Shown here: positions 24,080 through 32,548 of the stretch, in pieces
Layout of the letters: every line of letters begins with the position of its first letter
Position numbering within the stretch: position 1 is the stretch's first letter
Assembly: GCA_043101845.1 (NCBI GenBank)
Contig: JBICHN010000011.1
Location: forward strand, 1,302,001 to 1,366,000
DNA from: JBICHN01 sp043101845
GTDB taxonomy: Bacteria; Planctomycetota; Phycisphaerae; Phycisphaerales; UBA5793
Length of the DNA: 64,000 bases
Reading direction: 5' to 3'
Made by a program: the position numbers and the translations under genes
Notes under the pieces: model-generated
The model's database searches: none
What the model was told of the DNA's origin: nothing
Seen by the model: the letters and a program-made list of their open reading frames with translations, nothing else

Positions 24080-24094
24080 GGCGCCGGGGGCGCC
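24080..24094 (-). other. GC hairpin in the flgE-flbD gap
   Basis: GGCGCC repeats around a 3-base loop form a 6-base-pair stem. No T-run follows on the operon strand. It may protect the abundant flgE message from 3' decay. Confidence 0.25.
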
Positions 24095-24114
24095 GCGCTC
24101 CCGGTTGTCAGGGG

Positions 24115-25827
24115 TTATCGGCCAAGAATGAGGAGCTGTTGAATGAGTTCATTCGCCGTGCTGATGACTCGGCTCGAAGCGCTGTACCCAGTCTGCGCGA
24201 GGATCAGGTTCACAAACTCCTGACTGAGGTCGACATTCGAGAGCTCGAGGGCGCCGCCGACGACGCGGCCGGCGCCGAGGGTGAGGGGGGTCGTCACAAT
24301 CGCCTCGCCCGAGCTCGCGCCCGACCGGAACATGTTGCTGCCTTCGTCGACGAGCCCCTCGGGATTCGTAAAGGTGGCGACAGCGAGTTGTCCAATCGTG
24401 CGCAGGAGTCCATTCGTGAAACTCCCGGTGATAATGCCGTCTTCGCCGACGCCGAAGTCGCTGAGGGAGCCGATCGGTGAGCCGTCCTGGTGCGTCGCGG
24501 CGAGTTCGCTGCGGCTGTCGGTCAACGCCGTGACTGATTCGCCACCGTCACTGAAGTTCACACTGAAGTTGAGCGGATTGACGGCGCCGGAGTCCGTCCG
24601 GTCGATGGACACATTGAATTCGGCCGGCGCAATGATCGTTCCGGTCGTATCGAAACTGACCGTTCCCGTCCCAAGGCGCAGATCGACACCGACGCTGTCG
24701 GCCGACTCGGCGAAGTACCGCCAGGTCGTTCCCGTGTCATCCTTCGTATCAAGAACAAGTGTGAGATCGACATTGAGCGGCGTGCCGAGCGAGTCATACA
24801 CCACGAATGTCGTGCGGACCGATTCGCCGTCCGAAAGCTGTGTATTGGTAATGACGAAAGGCTGGCCGGCGGCGATGCCGTTCGTGTCGAGGATAGCGAG
24901 ATCGGACGAGTCGAGCTCGATCGAATTGTCGACGCCGTAGTTCCCCTCGACCGTAACGACGCCGGTCGTGTCGTCGATGCTCACGCCGCCCGGGTTACCG
25001 GAGACGGAGGTGTCGATGCCGAGCGCTTCTTCGAGAAAGTTCATGAAGTCGGTGACGGTCGACGCAGCCGTGACCGCATATTCGGCGTCGTCGAGCGTGC
25101 GTCCACCCTTCTCCGCGCCACTCACGCGAATCGACTCGCCCACCGCGAACATCGCTGAGCCCGACCCATCGTCAAGATCGGTGAGCAGAGTGGTCGCGTC
25201 AGCGAAGGGCGGATTGTTCGACACGACGCCGGTGAGAACGGTCAATGCGGCGAAGTCGCTCTGCGATCCGTTCACGCCTTCGGCGCCGCTCGAGTTGAGA
25301 TTGCCCGTGAAGCGCACATTGCGCGTCGCTTCGGCGAGGGTCATGGAGCCAACCGGTATCGTCATATCTACGAGAGCGCCCGGAATGACTTCGAAGTCCT
25401 CATTCACCGCGTAACCCTTGACGACCCCGCCGCCGATCGACACGAGCTTGTTCTCTGAGCTGAGCGAGAACGAGCCGTCCCGCGTGTACTGTCGCTCGCC
25501 CCCGAAGTCGACGACGAAGAATCCTTCGCCTTCGATCGCCATGTCGGTGCGTACGCCGGTCGCGCTGAGGGCGCCATTGTTGAAGTCGCGCTGTGTTCCT
25601 GCGATCTGTACGCCGAGTCCGACCTGCGTCGGATTGCTCCCGCCCGTGTTCTCGCCCGGCGCCGTGCCGAGTCCAAAGTTGCGACTGATGTTGTTCTCGA
25701 ACTGAATGCGATTCGACTTGTACGCCGTCGTGTTCGTATTCGCGATGTTGTTACCAACCACATCGAGCATGCGACTGTGTACGAGGATTCCGCTCAGTCC
25801 GGTGAAGAGGGCGGTTGTCGAGGCCAT
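24115..25827 (-). CDS. flgE: Flagellar hook protein FlgE
   Basis: Builds the hook joining rod and filament; exported through the flagellar gate. The 570 residues start MASTTALFTGLSGILVHSRM, which with DVVGNNIANTNTTAYKSNR forms the rod/hook N-terminal D0 signature. LSATGVRTDMAIEGEGFFVV and YTRDGSFSLSSENKLV (FlgE/F/G core) follow. The C-terminus LSQEFVNLILAQTGYSASSRVISTANELIQQL is the matching D0 helix. GGAGGA lies just upstream of the ATG at 25827; longer in-frame starts run through the preceding gene and are rejected. The middle (about 150-480) is a variable, exposed region rich in Asp, Ser and Thr. Confidence 0.94.
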   Translation of the reverse strand: MASTTALFTGLSGILVHSRMLDVVGNNIANTNTTAYKSNRIQFENNISRNFGLGTAPGENTGGSNPTQVGLGVQIAGTQRDFNNGALSATGVRTDMAIEGEGFFVVDFGGERQYTRDGSFSLSSENKLVSIGGGVVKGYAVNEDFEVIPGALVDMTIPVGSMTLAEATRNVRFTGNLNSSGAEGVNGSQSDFAALTVLTGVVSNNPPFADATTLLTDLDDGSGSAMFAVGESIRVSGAEKGGRTLDDAEYAVTAASTVTDFMNFLEEALGIDTSVSGNPGGVSIDDTTGVVTVEGNYGVDNSIELDSSDLAILDTNGIAAGQPFVITNTQLSDGESVRTTFVVYDSLGTPLNVDLTLVLDTKDDTGTTWRYFAESADSVGVDLRLGTGTVSFDTTGTIIAPAEFNVSIDRTDSGAVNPLNFSVNFSDGGESVTALTDSRSELAATHQDGSPIGSLSDFGVGEDGIITGSFTNGLLRTIGQLAVATFTNPEGLVDEGSNMFRSGASSGEAIVTTPLTLGAGRVVGGALELSNVDLSQEFVNLILAQTGYSASSRVISTANELIQQLLILGR

Positions 25828-25828
25828 C

Positions 25829-26377
25829 TCAGTCCTCCGTATGTTCAGCCTGGTCGCGAGCGACTCCAGGCGATCTGGTTGATGGTGCGGCGTCGGCGAG
25901 ACCGGGCGCCGTAAGCCGGCCGCCGGGATGAAGGAGCCGATAAAGACGCGCCGTGTCGGCTTCGGTCGTCTCATCCTCCGGCGCAGGCGCCGCGACGACG
26001 ACGGCGTCGACCCCGGCGATGAGACGCGGCTCGTTCGCCTCCTCCGTCTCCGGCGCTTCCACCGATCTCTTCGCGACATCGATTACGAACTGATGTGAAT
26101 CGAGAATGGCGACCGCGCGCTGCGATCGCGCCGCCTCCGCGAGGTCGACCGCGTGGCTGAGTCGTGCCATCTGGTCCTCGGTGAGGGCGAGGTCGGGCGG
26201 CGTCGTTACGGGCCGCCCGGTTGCGGCGACGCGCGAATCGGTGACCGCCTTGACGAGTTCGCCGAATGAGAACGCTTCGGCCGTTCGTCCGCCGGCGCCG
26301 GTCGGACGACGGTGCGTCGGCACCGGCGGAACCGCCGGATCGAGCCGTCTCAGAATGTCATTCGGCTTCGAGTTCAT
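25829..26377 (-). CDS. Flagellar operon protein, TIGR02530-like
   Basis: A 182-residue soluble protein. Residues about 60-110 (LTEDQMARLSHAVDLAEA, RAVAILDSHQFVIDVAKRSV) match the pattern of the small TIGR02530 flagellar operon family, which lies between flgD and flgE in Gram-positive-type operons. This copy sits in exactly that slot: 16 bases after flgD and with its stop codon one base from the flgE ATG. It is longer than usual because of a proline-rich N-terminus and an acidic C-terminal extension. The role is unknown; a hook-assembly or substrate-recognition function is inferred from position. Confidence 0.75.
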   Translation of the reverse strand: MNSKPNDILRRLDPAVPPVPTHRRPTGAGGRTAEAFSFGELVKAVTDSRVAATGRPVTTPPDLALTEDQMARLSHAVDLAEAARSQRAVAILDSHQFVIDVAKRSVEAPETEEANEPRLIAGVDAVVVAAPAPEDETTEADTARLYRLLHPGGRLTAPGLADAAPSTRSPGVARDQAEHTED

Positions 26378-26393
26378 GAAGGCGTCGAGGGAA

Positions 26394-26807
26394 TCATGTT
26401 CCGAGGTGGTTCTCGTGCACGGCGGTCATGTTGCTGAAGCGCATTCGGTCGCCCGTGTCGAGCGTCAGGATGACCAAATCACCCTCTTTGCTCACGGAGG
26501 TCACGCGACCCGTAACGGAGAACAGCTCTTCGTTGAGCCCTTCGACCGTCTGCCCGATCAATCCACCCGCCGCCGCGAACTCATTCTGGCTTACGAGCGA
26601 CTCGAGCTTGTCCATGAGTTTGACATTCGATTCGATGTCGCGCACGAGACTGATCTGCTCCATGATCTGATTCGAATCCTGGGGGTCGAGCGGACTCTGG
26701 CTGGTCAGTTCGGTGAACATGATGCGGAGGAAGTCCTCACTCGACATGTTCTCGAACCGGTTGACGCCACTTCCGGCGCCGGCGCCGTTTCCGATGGGAT
26801 CAATCAT
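26394..26807 (-). CDS. flgD: Flagellar hook capping protein FlgD
   Basis: Caps the growing hook so that FlgE subunits assemble. The 137 residues are the short form found in Gram-positive-type operons and lack the C-terminal immunoglobulin-like region of enteric FlgD. Signature: DFLRIMFTELTSQSPLDPQDSNQIMEQISL near residues 25-55, then LIGQTVEGL and RVTSVSKEGDLVILTLDTG. GAGGAG precedes the ATG by 8 bases, and the start overlaps the end of fliK by 8 bases. Confidence 0.92.
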   Translation of the reverse strand: MIDPIGNGAGAGSGVNRFENMSSEDFLRIMFTELTSQSPLDPQDSNQIMEQISLVRDIESNVKLMDKLESLVSQNEFAAAGGLIGQTVEGLNEELFSVTGRVTSVSKEGDLVILTLDTGDRMRFSNMTAVHENHLGT

Positions 26808-28200
26808 GGTTCAACTCCTCGGATTGCGATCGTTCTTCGTGAAGTCGGCGAAACTCGCTCGACCAGTGTCCGGACTGTCGCGGATCGCGCAGGTTCTGCC
26901 GTCGGCGAGACGCCTCATCCTGCGCGTCGCTGAAGCCGCGGCTGCGTCCTTCGCCGGCGTTTCGGTCACCGCTGCTCTGTTCCCGTTCCCTTGGCGACCC
27001 ATCGTTTCCATCCTGCCCGGAGCCGGAACCGGAGTTCGCCGCGGCGTTTCGACCAAGGGCCTGCACCGACATGCGATCGACCTTGAGCCCTTGTCCCTCA
27101 AGCGCCTGCCGCAGGGTGTCCATCGACTGGGTGAGCAAGGCCCGTGCCTCGGCGGTCTCGGCGTGGAATTGCACCGCGACACGCCCCTGGGCGACGCTCA
27201 TCTGCACGCGTACAGCGCCGAGTGACTCCGGATAGAGCTTGATGTTCATGGCCCCACCACGGGTCGCGCTCAACGCGAACAAGCCGCGGGCGACCTGCGG
27301 CGCCACCGGCTCCTCAGGAGTCGCGGCGAGCATCACGGGCGAATGTGGGGATGAAGTCGGAGCGGTCGCCGACGCCGGTGGTCCCATCGACGGGCGGGCA
27401 TTGGTCAGTTCGACCGGCAGGTCGACGGCGCGAACCGTGGTCGTCGATCCAGACGACTTCGTCGCCGCCCCCGGCGCCTCTGCCGAACCGTTCGCCGATT
27501 GATTCGACCTTGAGTTGCTGCGCCCGGACGATTTACCGTCACCGTCGTCAGCACGGCGTGACTCGAGGCTGTTTTCCGTTGATTTGCCGAATCGCCCGCT
27601 CGCGTCTCGTGGTGACGAGTCACCGCCGCGATTCTTGGAATTATTCGATTCCGATCGGGATTCGACCGACGAGGGCGTCGGTGCCGCGTGATCCCCGGAA
27701 CTGGTCGATCCACCATCAGCCGCGCTCGAACGACCTGCGTCTACGGCCTGAGGTGGTAACGCGTCGGGGTCGGCCCCTGAGTTCTCGTTGTCGTGCGCTG
27801 CTTCGGATAACGCACGATGGTGATCGGAATCCGTTTGCCCTGATTGCTCCGGCGCGGGATTCGAATCCTCGTCCGAACGCTCGCTCGACTCTCCATCCGA
27901 TGCGCGCTCAGCGTGCTGGCTCGGCGATTGTTGCGCCTCATCGTCCGTCGGTTGCGCCGGTGGTGCGTCGTAGTCGGCGCCCGGAGCATCGGATGCTGAT
28001 TCGGAGTACGAGGTCGAGTCGTCGGCGGAGGGAGTTGTTCGCAGTTCCCTCGTGCGGCGACTCTCGTGTTCGAGACTCTCTACGAAAGTCTTGGAATCGA
28101 GAGAGTTGCGTTCGATCACGCCCGTTCTGGTCGAGCGGGCGATCGAGTCGATTGTCGCCGGGGAAACCGAAAGATCAGGGATCGTCGCCAGTGGGCTCAT
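26800..28200 (-). CDS. fliK: Flagellar hook-length control protein FliK
   Basis: Measures hook length and triggers the FlhB switch. The 466 residues have an N-terminal export region, a long disordered middle (about 55-270) almost wholly of Ser, Asp, Glu, Asn and Arg, and the C-terminal FliK domain (about 310-390) with AMNIKLYPESLGAVRVQMSV, QGRVAVQFHAE and LRQALEGQGLKVDRMSVQ. This order fits a molecular ruler. The ATG at 28200 lies within the end of motE (26-base overlap). The middle has lower GC than its neighbours, explained by its residue composition rather than transfer. Confidence 0.92.
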   Translation of the reverse strand: MSPLATIPDLSVSPATIDSIARSTRTGVIERNSLDSKTFVESLEHESRRTRELRTTPSADDSTSYSESASDAPGADYDAPPAQPTDDEAQQSPSQHAERASDGESSERSDEDSNPAPEQSGQTDSDHHRALSEAAHDNENSGADPDALPPQAVDAGRSSAADGGSTSSGDHAAPTPSSVESRSESNNSKNRGGDSSPRDASGRFGKSTENSLESRRADDGDGKSSGRSNSRSNQSANGSAEAPGAATKSSGSTTTVRAVDLPVELTNARPSMGPPASATAPTSSPHSPVMLAATPEEPVAPQVARGLFALSATRGGAMNIKLYPESLGAVRVQMSVAQGRVAVQFHAETAEARALLTQSMDTLRQALEGQGLKVDRMSVQALGRNAAANSGSGSGQDGNDGSPREREQSSGDRNAGEGRSRGFSDAQDEASRRRQNLRDPRQSGHWSSEFRRLHEERSQSEELNHD

Positions 28201-28894
28201 TATCACTCTCGGGGCTGGTCGGCGTCGACACGCCGCGTTCCGAGAGGAGGTAGAGCAAACGGGCTGCCACGGGCCCGCCGTCCGGATCGGCGAACTGCTT
28301 CAGGAGATTCTGGGCGGTGCGCTTATCGAGCGCGTCGATGAGGTCTACGACGAGGGTTTCGCGACCGTCCGCCAGGTACTCATCAATGACGGTCTTCTGT
28401 CCTTCAGGCCCGAGTCCCTTGAAGATCTCTACGGTACGCTTGAACTGAGTGTCGCTCTCAAGTTGGCGAATTCGATCGCGCTCGGCTTCAAAGGCTTCGC
28501 GTTCGTTCTGCAGATCGATCTTCGATTGCTCGAGTTCGGCGATCCGCTGATTGAGGTAACGCTCGAGACTCTTGAGTTCCATATCGGCGCGTCGCTGCCG
28601 ATCGAGCAGAACCTGATCGACCGTCTGCACACGGGCGGACCGCGACTCGGCGCCGAAGTTCGGCGTGTTCATGGACGCTTCATACATGGCGGCCTCCGCC
28701 GCGCTCGCCGCCTCAGACTCAGCCGCCTCCTTGTTCGCCTGTTCGTCGGCGACGGTGAGCTGGTAGAGTCGACGCGTCGCGTCGATTCGATCGCGGCTCA
28801 GCCGCCCGGTGCCAGCAAGGAAGCCGGCGAATCCGGCGAGCGCGAGCAGATGCGCAATCGAGAGAATCGACAAGGCGGTCCAGAGGGTTCTCAT
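28175..28894 (-). CDS. MotE/YlxF-like flagellar protein (MgtE-N-like domain)
   Basis: A 239-residue protein with an N-terminal membrane helix (about 5-28), a coiled coil (about 95-145, LERYLNQRIAELEQSKIDLQ) and a C-terminal helical domain (about 150-220, RTVEIFKGLGPEGQKTVIDEYL, LVVDLIDALDKRTAQNLLKQF). The last resembles the MgtE intracellular N domain also used by FliG. It occupies the fliJ-fliK slot that holds motE or ylxF in other genomes, where MotE acts as a chaperone or scaffold for the stator. The ATG overlaps the fliJ stop by four bases. Confidence 0.75.
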   Translation of the reverse strand: MRTLWTALSILSIAHLLALAGFAGFLAGTGRLSRDRIDATRRLYQLTVADEQANKEAAESEAASAAEAAMYEASMNTPNFGAESRSARVQTVDQVLLDRQRRADMELKSLERYLNQRIAELEQSKIDLQNEREAFEAERDRIRQLESDTQFKRTVEIFKGLGPEGQKTVIDEYLADGRETLVVDLIDALDKRTAQNLLKQFADPDGGPVAARLLYLLSERGVSTPTSPESDNEPTGDDP

Positions 28895-29343
28895 ACTTCA
28901 GTTCTCACTCGTGCGTATCGACTCATGACGAGATCATCGATCTCGTTTGCTTCACGGCGGCGGTAGCTCCGCAGCCATTCGTCCCGACGACGCTCACGAA
29001 GGAGCTCGAGCGCTCGCCGTCGGCGACGGGCTTCAATGAGTTCACCGCGGGCCCGGTCGATCTGGCGGTAGACCTCCGCAAGTCCGACGGCGAACTGTCG
29101 AGCGCGGCGATCAAGGTCGATGGTCATCTGCGCATGAGCACGAATGGCGGGAGCGTCGACCCGACCGGCGAGTCGCGAGCCGAGTTCGCGCTTGCCCTCC
29201 TCGATGCGCCGCTGAATGTCACGAATCTGATTCTCGATGTCGTGCTGACGCCGCAGGAGCACCGCGAGATCGCGTTGGCGTTCTTCCTCTTCGCGACGCC
29301 GGAGGCGAAGAAGCGGGTCGAGCTTGAAGGTGAATCGTGCCAC
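28891..29343 (-). CDS. fliJ: Flagellar export protein FliJ
   Basis: A 150-residue, wholly helical and strongly charged coiled-coil protein, like the central stalk that rotates inside the FliI hexamer and links it to FlhA. The FliJ pattern is FTFKLDPLLRLRRREEEERQRDLA at the N-terminus and REANEIDDL near the end. GTG start with a GGAAGGA stretch upstream. It follows fliI after 21 bases and overlaps motE. Confidence 0.87.
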   Translation of the reverse strand: MARFTFKLDPLLRLRRREEEERQRDLAVLLRRQHDIENQIRDIQRRIEEGKRELGSRLAGRVDAPAIRAHAQMTIDLDRRARQFAVGLAEVYRQIDRARGELIEARRRRRALELLRERRRDEWLRSYRRREANEIDDLVMSRYARVRTEV

Positions 29344-29364
29344 GCGTCGTCATCCTTCCGTGGA

Positions 29365-30723
29365 TTACCGTCGGGCCGCTTTCTGGCGATTCGCGAGTGA
29401 AGCGCCCGCTTCAACCGCGAGTTGCAGCAGCAGGCCCGCCGACTTGGCATAATCGGCGTTTTCGGACGCCCCCTGCTGAAAGAACTCGTCGAGCCGCGGT
29501 TTCATCTCGATGGCGACATCGAACGCAGGGTTCGATCCCCGCGCGTAGGCGCCGATGTTCACGAGCTCCTCAACCTCCGAGAAGTCGGCGAGCAGGCGCA
29601 ACAGCGAGGTTCGCGCCTGTTGATGCTGCTTCGTCGTGACATCCGTGGCGACCCGGCTCACCGAATCGAGCACATCGACCGCGGGGAAGTGACCACGATT
29701 CGCAAGCTTTCGGGAGAGTGAGATGTGACCGTCCAGGATACCCCGCGCCGCGTCGGAGACCGGTTCGGTCAGGTCATCGCCTTCCACGAGCACCGCATAG
29801 ATTCCGGTGATCGAACCGCGACCCTGTACGGCGCCGGCGCGCTCGAGCAGTGACGCGAGCGAGGCGAAGACACTGGGTGTATACCCCTTCGTCGCCGGTG
29901 GCTCTCCGGCCGCGAGCCCGATCTGCCGCTGCGCCTGGCAGAATCGAGTAATGGAGTCCATCATGAGCATGACATCGCGGCCCTGATCCCGCAGGAATTC
30001 GGCCGCGGCGGACGCCACCATGGCCGCACGCGTGCGCAGAAGCGGTGACTCATCACTCGTCGCCACTACGACCACACTCCGGGCCAACCCGTCCGGGCCG
30101 AGCGATTTGTCGATGAACTCGCGCACTTCACGACCGCGCTCACCGATGAGCGCGATCACACTGGTGTCCGCCTCGGTGTTCCGGGCGATTGATCCGATGA
30201 GTGTCGACTTGCCGACGCCCGGCCCCGCGAACACGCCAAGCCGCTGCCCCTTGCCTGCCGTGACCATCGAATCGAGAACGCGCACGCCCGTCGGGATCGG
30301 TTCTTCAATTGGCGCCCGGAGGAGCGCCGAAATCGGTTCCGGCGCGAGCGGACATGGAACGGTGTCGTGCAACGGACCGAGACCGTCAATCGGCTGGCCG
30401 AGACCGTTGAGCACACGACCGAGCATGGACGAACCGAGCGAGACGGTGGGGGAGGCCTGCAGGCCGATCACACGGTCACCAGGGCCGAGACCCTGCATCG
30501 CGCTGAAGAGCATGCAAATCACGACTCCACGATCGCAGCCGACAACTTCGCCGAAAGCAGATGGCGCGGCGCCGTCCGAGGGATCAATGCGAACAAGTGA
30601 CCCGATCGCGGCGTTCAACCCGCGCACATGGGCCGTGAGTCCGCGAATGCGCTCGATCCGGCCGCTCATTTCGACCGGTTGAACTCGTCGCGTCATCGCC
30701 ATGGCGTTCTGAAGCGCACTCAT
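29365..30723 (-). CDS. fliI: Flagellum-specific ATPase FliI
   Basis: Hexameric F1-beta-like ATPase that unfolds export substrates. The 452 residues contain FAGPGVGKSTLIGSIA (Walker A, about 178-193), ALIGERGREVREF, VVVVATSDESPLLRTRAA and DVMLMMDSITRFCQAQREIGLA-like segment (Walker B region, here QRQIGLA), plus EPPATKGYTPSVFASL. All catalytic parts are present. ATGA overlap with fliH upstream and 21 bases to fliJ; FliH regulates it directly. Confidence 0.95.
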   Translation of the reverse strand: MSALQNAMAMTRRVQPVEMSGRIERIRGLTAHVRGLNAAIGSLVRIDPSDGAAPSAFGEVVGCDRGVVICMLFSAMQGLGPGDRVIGLQASPTVSLGSSMLGRVLNGLGQPIDGLGPLHDTVPCPLAPEPISALLRAPIEEPIPTGVRVLDSMVTAGKGQRLGVFAGPGVGKSTLIGSIARNTEADTSVIALIGERGREVREFIDKSLGPDGLARSVVVVATSDESPLLRTRAAMVASAAAEFLRDQGRDVMLMMDSITRFCQAQRQIGLAAGEPPATKGYTPSVFASLASLLERAGAVQGRGSITGIYAVLVEGDDLTEPVSDAARGILDGHISLSRKLANRGHFPAVDVLDSVSRVATDVTTKQHQQARTSLLRLLADFSEVEELVNIGAYARGSNPAFDVAIEMKPRLDEFFQQGASENADYAKSAGLLLQLAVEAGASLANRQKAARR

Positions 30724-31460
30724 GCGGACTCCGCGTCGTTCGGGTCTTCCGCGGGTCGAGCCGGCGAGCGCGGCACGAGCGCGTCGGCGATGCGGTCAAG
30801 CTGTGTCTGCAGTCGGGCGTCGATCTCGCTCGTGCGACCGCGCACGACGCATCCACCCCGTTCGACCGTCTCGTCGGGCTCAAGTCGAATCTCTTCGGCG
30901 CCGGTGAGCCGCTGCGCGAGTTCCGGAACTGTTCGCTCGACGACGGGCAGATCGTCGGGGTGAATCGCAATGACGAGGCGTGTTTCCTCGGAGATCAGCG
31001 TGATGGCCTGTTCGACCTGCGTGTTGACCCGCTCCGGATCGACGGCGATGACCTGCCGGACCACTCGCTCGGCGATCTGCAGGGCGAGTCGAACGAGGTT
31101 CGTCCGGGCGTCGACCATGAGGTCGCGGCGCTCGGCGTCAAACTCGTCTGCGGCGTGGGACCACTGTTCGAGACATCGAGCGATCTCGGTCTCGTTCGCC
31201 TTCATCGCTTCGGCGCGACCTTGTTCGATTCCAGAAGCACGGCCCTCGGCGAGACCCTTCTGAAGTCCCTCTTCGAAGCCTCGCGTCGATGCGGCCTCCG
31301 TAAGCGTCTTCGCCTCGCGACGCGCCTCCGCGAGAATCCGATCGGCCTCCGCCCTTGCCCGCGCTTTGAGCTGCTCCGCCTGGTGGTGCAGATCACCAAG
31401 GTCGAGGACGACGGCGTCCCGCATGAGCGGCGCTGCCTGTGTCGCACGAATGATGGCCAT
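30720..31460 (-). CDS. fliH: Flagellar assembly protein FliH
   Basis: Peripheral-stalk-like regulator of FliI. The 246 residues have a helical coiled N-terminal half (LKARARAEADRILAEARREAKTL) with GxxxG-type repeats (GFEEGLQKGLAEGRASGIEQGRAEA), the classic FliH glycine repeat, then a C-terminal domain resembling V-type ATPase subunit E (NLVRLALQIAERVVRQVIAVD, LDEIRLEPDETVERGGCVV as pattern). It follows fliG after 43 bases. Confidence 0.9.
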   Translation of the reverse strand: MAIIRATQAAPLMRDAVVLDLGDLHHQAEQLKARARAEADRILAEARREAKTLTEAASTRGFEEGLQKGLAEGRASGIEQGRAEAMKANETEIARCLEQWSHAADEFDAERRDLMVDARTNLVRLALQIAERVVRQVIAVDPERVNTQVEQAITLISEETRLVIAIHPDDLPVVERTVPELAQRLTGAEEIRLEPDETVERGGCVVRGRTSEIDARLQTQLDRIADALVPRSPARPAEDPNDAESA

Positions 31461-31503
31461 CCTGGCCTGCTCTCTTCCTGAGGGTTCGCATTGACCCGAT
31501 GGA

Positions 31504-32544
31504 TCAGACGATCAGATCCTTCTCGCCGCCGCGACCCGAGATGATGATTTCGCCGGCGTCCTCGAGGCGGCGGACGATATCGACGATGCGCTGTTGCGCG
31601 GCTTCCACATCGCTCACGCGGACGGGACCCATGAACTCCATGTCTTCGCGGATGAGTGTCGCCGCGCGTTCCGACATGTTCCGGAAGATCTTGTCCTTGA
31701 GGTCGTCGCTCGCGGTCTTGAGCGCGAGCGCGAGTTCGTCGTTGTCGATCTCTTTGAGCATGGACTGAATGCCCTTGTCGTCGACATGAATGATGTCTTC
31801 GAAGACGAACATGAGACGACGAATGTGCTCGACGAGATCCGGATCTTCCGCCTCGAGCCCCTCCATGATGCCCTTTTCCGTCGAACGATCGGTCAGGTTC
31901 AATATCTCGGCGACCGTTTCCACGCCGCCGGTCTTTTCCATCGACTGCGTCAACATGCTCGCGAGACGGGACTCGAGCGCCCGCTCGACCGTTCGAATGA
32001 CCTCGGGGTTCGTCTGCTCCATGTTCGCGATGCGCTTGACGACTTCGATCTGTTTCTGCGCCGGTAGTCCGACGAGGATTTCCGCCGCCTTGTGGTGCGC
32101 GAGATGGCTCACGATGAGCGCGATCGTCTGCGGGTGCTCTTCCTGGATGAAGGTCAGGAGGTTCTCCGACTCCGCCTTCTGGAGAAAGTTGAACGGCGTC
32201 TTCTGCACCTGCGTTTGAATCTGCGACATGATCCGATCGGCGAGCTTCGGATCGAGCGAACTGCTCAGCAGGTTGCGCGCGTAGTCGAGGCCGCCTTCCG
32301 CGGCATACTGATTCGCGAGCACCATTGAGTAGAACTCTTCGACGACGGCGGCGCGAAGCTCGCGCGGAATCGGACCGAGCGACGCGAGCTGGCGCGCGAC
32401 TTCCGACACCCGCTCTTCCGGGAGGCTCTGGAGCATCGCCGACGCGCAGGCCTGATCGATTGAAACGAGCAGCACCGCCGCCTTCGTAAGGCCATCGAGT
32501 TCGCGTGGATCTTCAGGAAGTCGTTGCCCGGGCTTATACGCCAT
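31504..32544 (-). CDS. fliG: Flagellar motor switch protein FliG
   Basis: Rotor protein that meets MotA and sets torque. The 346 residues show N, middle and C domains: LTKAAVLLVSIDQACASAML, EHPQTIALIVSHLAHHKAAEIL (middle, ARM repeat with FliM-binding surface), and EHIRRLMFVFEDIIHVDD then DELALALKTASDDLKDKIFRNMS (C domain with the charged torque helix). The EHPQ motif involved in FliM binding is kept, which is notable as fliM is not in this locus. It starts four bases after fliF with GGAAGG upstream. Confidence 0.96.
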   Translation of the reverse strand: MAYKPGQRLPEDPRELDGLTKAAVLLVSIDQACASAMLQSLPEERVSEVARQLASLGPIPRELRAAVVEEFYSMVLANQYAAEGGLDYARNLLSSSLDPKLADRIMSQIQTQVQKTPFNFLQKAESENLLTFIQEEHPQTIALIVSHLAHHKAAEILVGLPAQKQIEVVKRIANMEQTNPEVIRTVERALESRLASMLTQSMEKTGGVETVAEILNLTDRSTEKGIMEGLEAEDPDLVEHIRRLMFVFEDIIHVDDKGIQSMLKEIDNDELALALKTASDDLKDKIFRNMSERAATLIREDMEFMGPVRVSDVEAAQQRIVDIVRRLEDAGEIIISGRGGEKDLIV

Positions 32545-32548
32545 CGTC

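Noticed and set aside
22782..24131. A long rightward open frame of about 450 codons across motB, motA and flbD
   Set aside because: Three recognisable flagellar genes on the other strand explain the region; the frame is a by-product of GC-rich codon usage.
25828..26079. A longer FlgE start that adds 84 residues
   Set aside because: It runs through the preceding flagellar gene, whereas ATG 25827 has a strong GGAGGA site and the standard FlgE N-terminus.
26900..28100. Lower-GC, Ser-rich part of fliK as a horizontally acquired island
   Set aside because: The shift is explained by the disordered residue composition usual for FliK, and flanking domains are native.
29521..29541. A tRNA T-arm-like string (GGTTCGATCCCCG)
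   Set aside because: It lies inside fliI coding sequence and no acceptor, D or anticodon arms could be placed around it.
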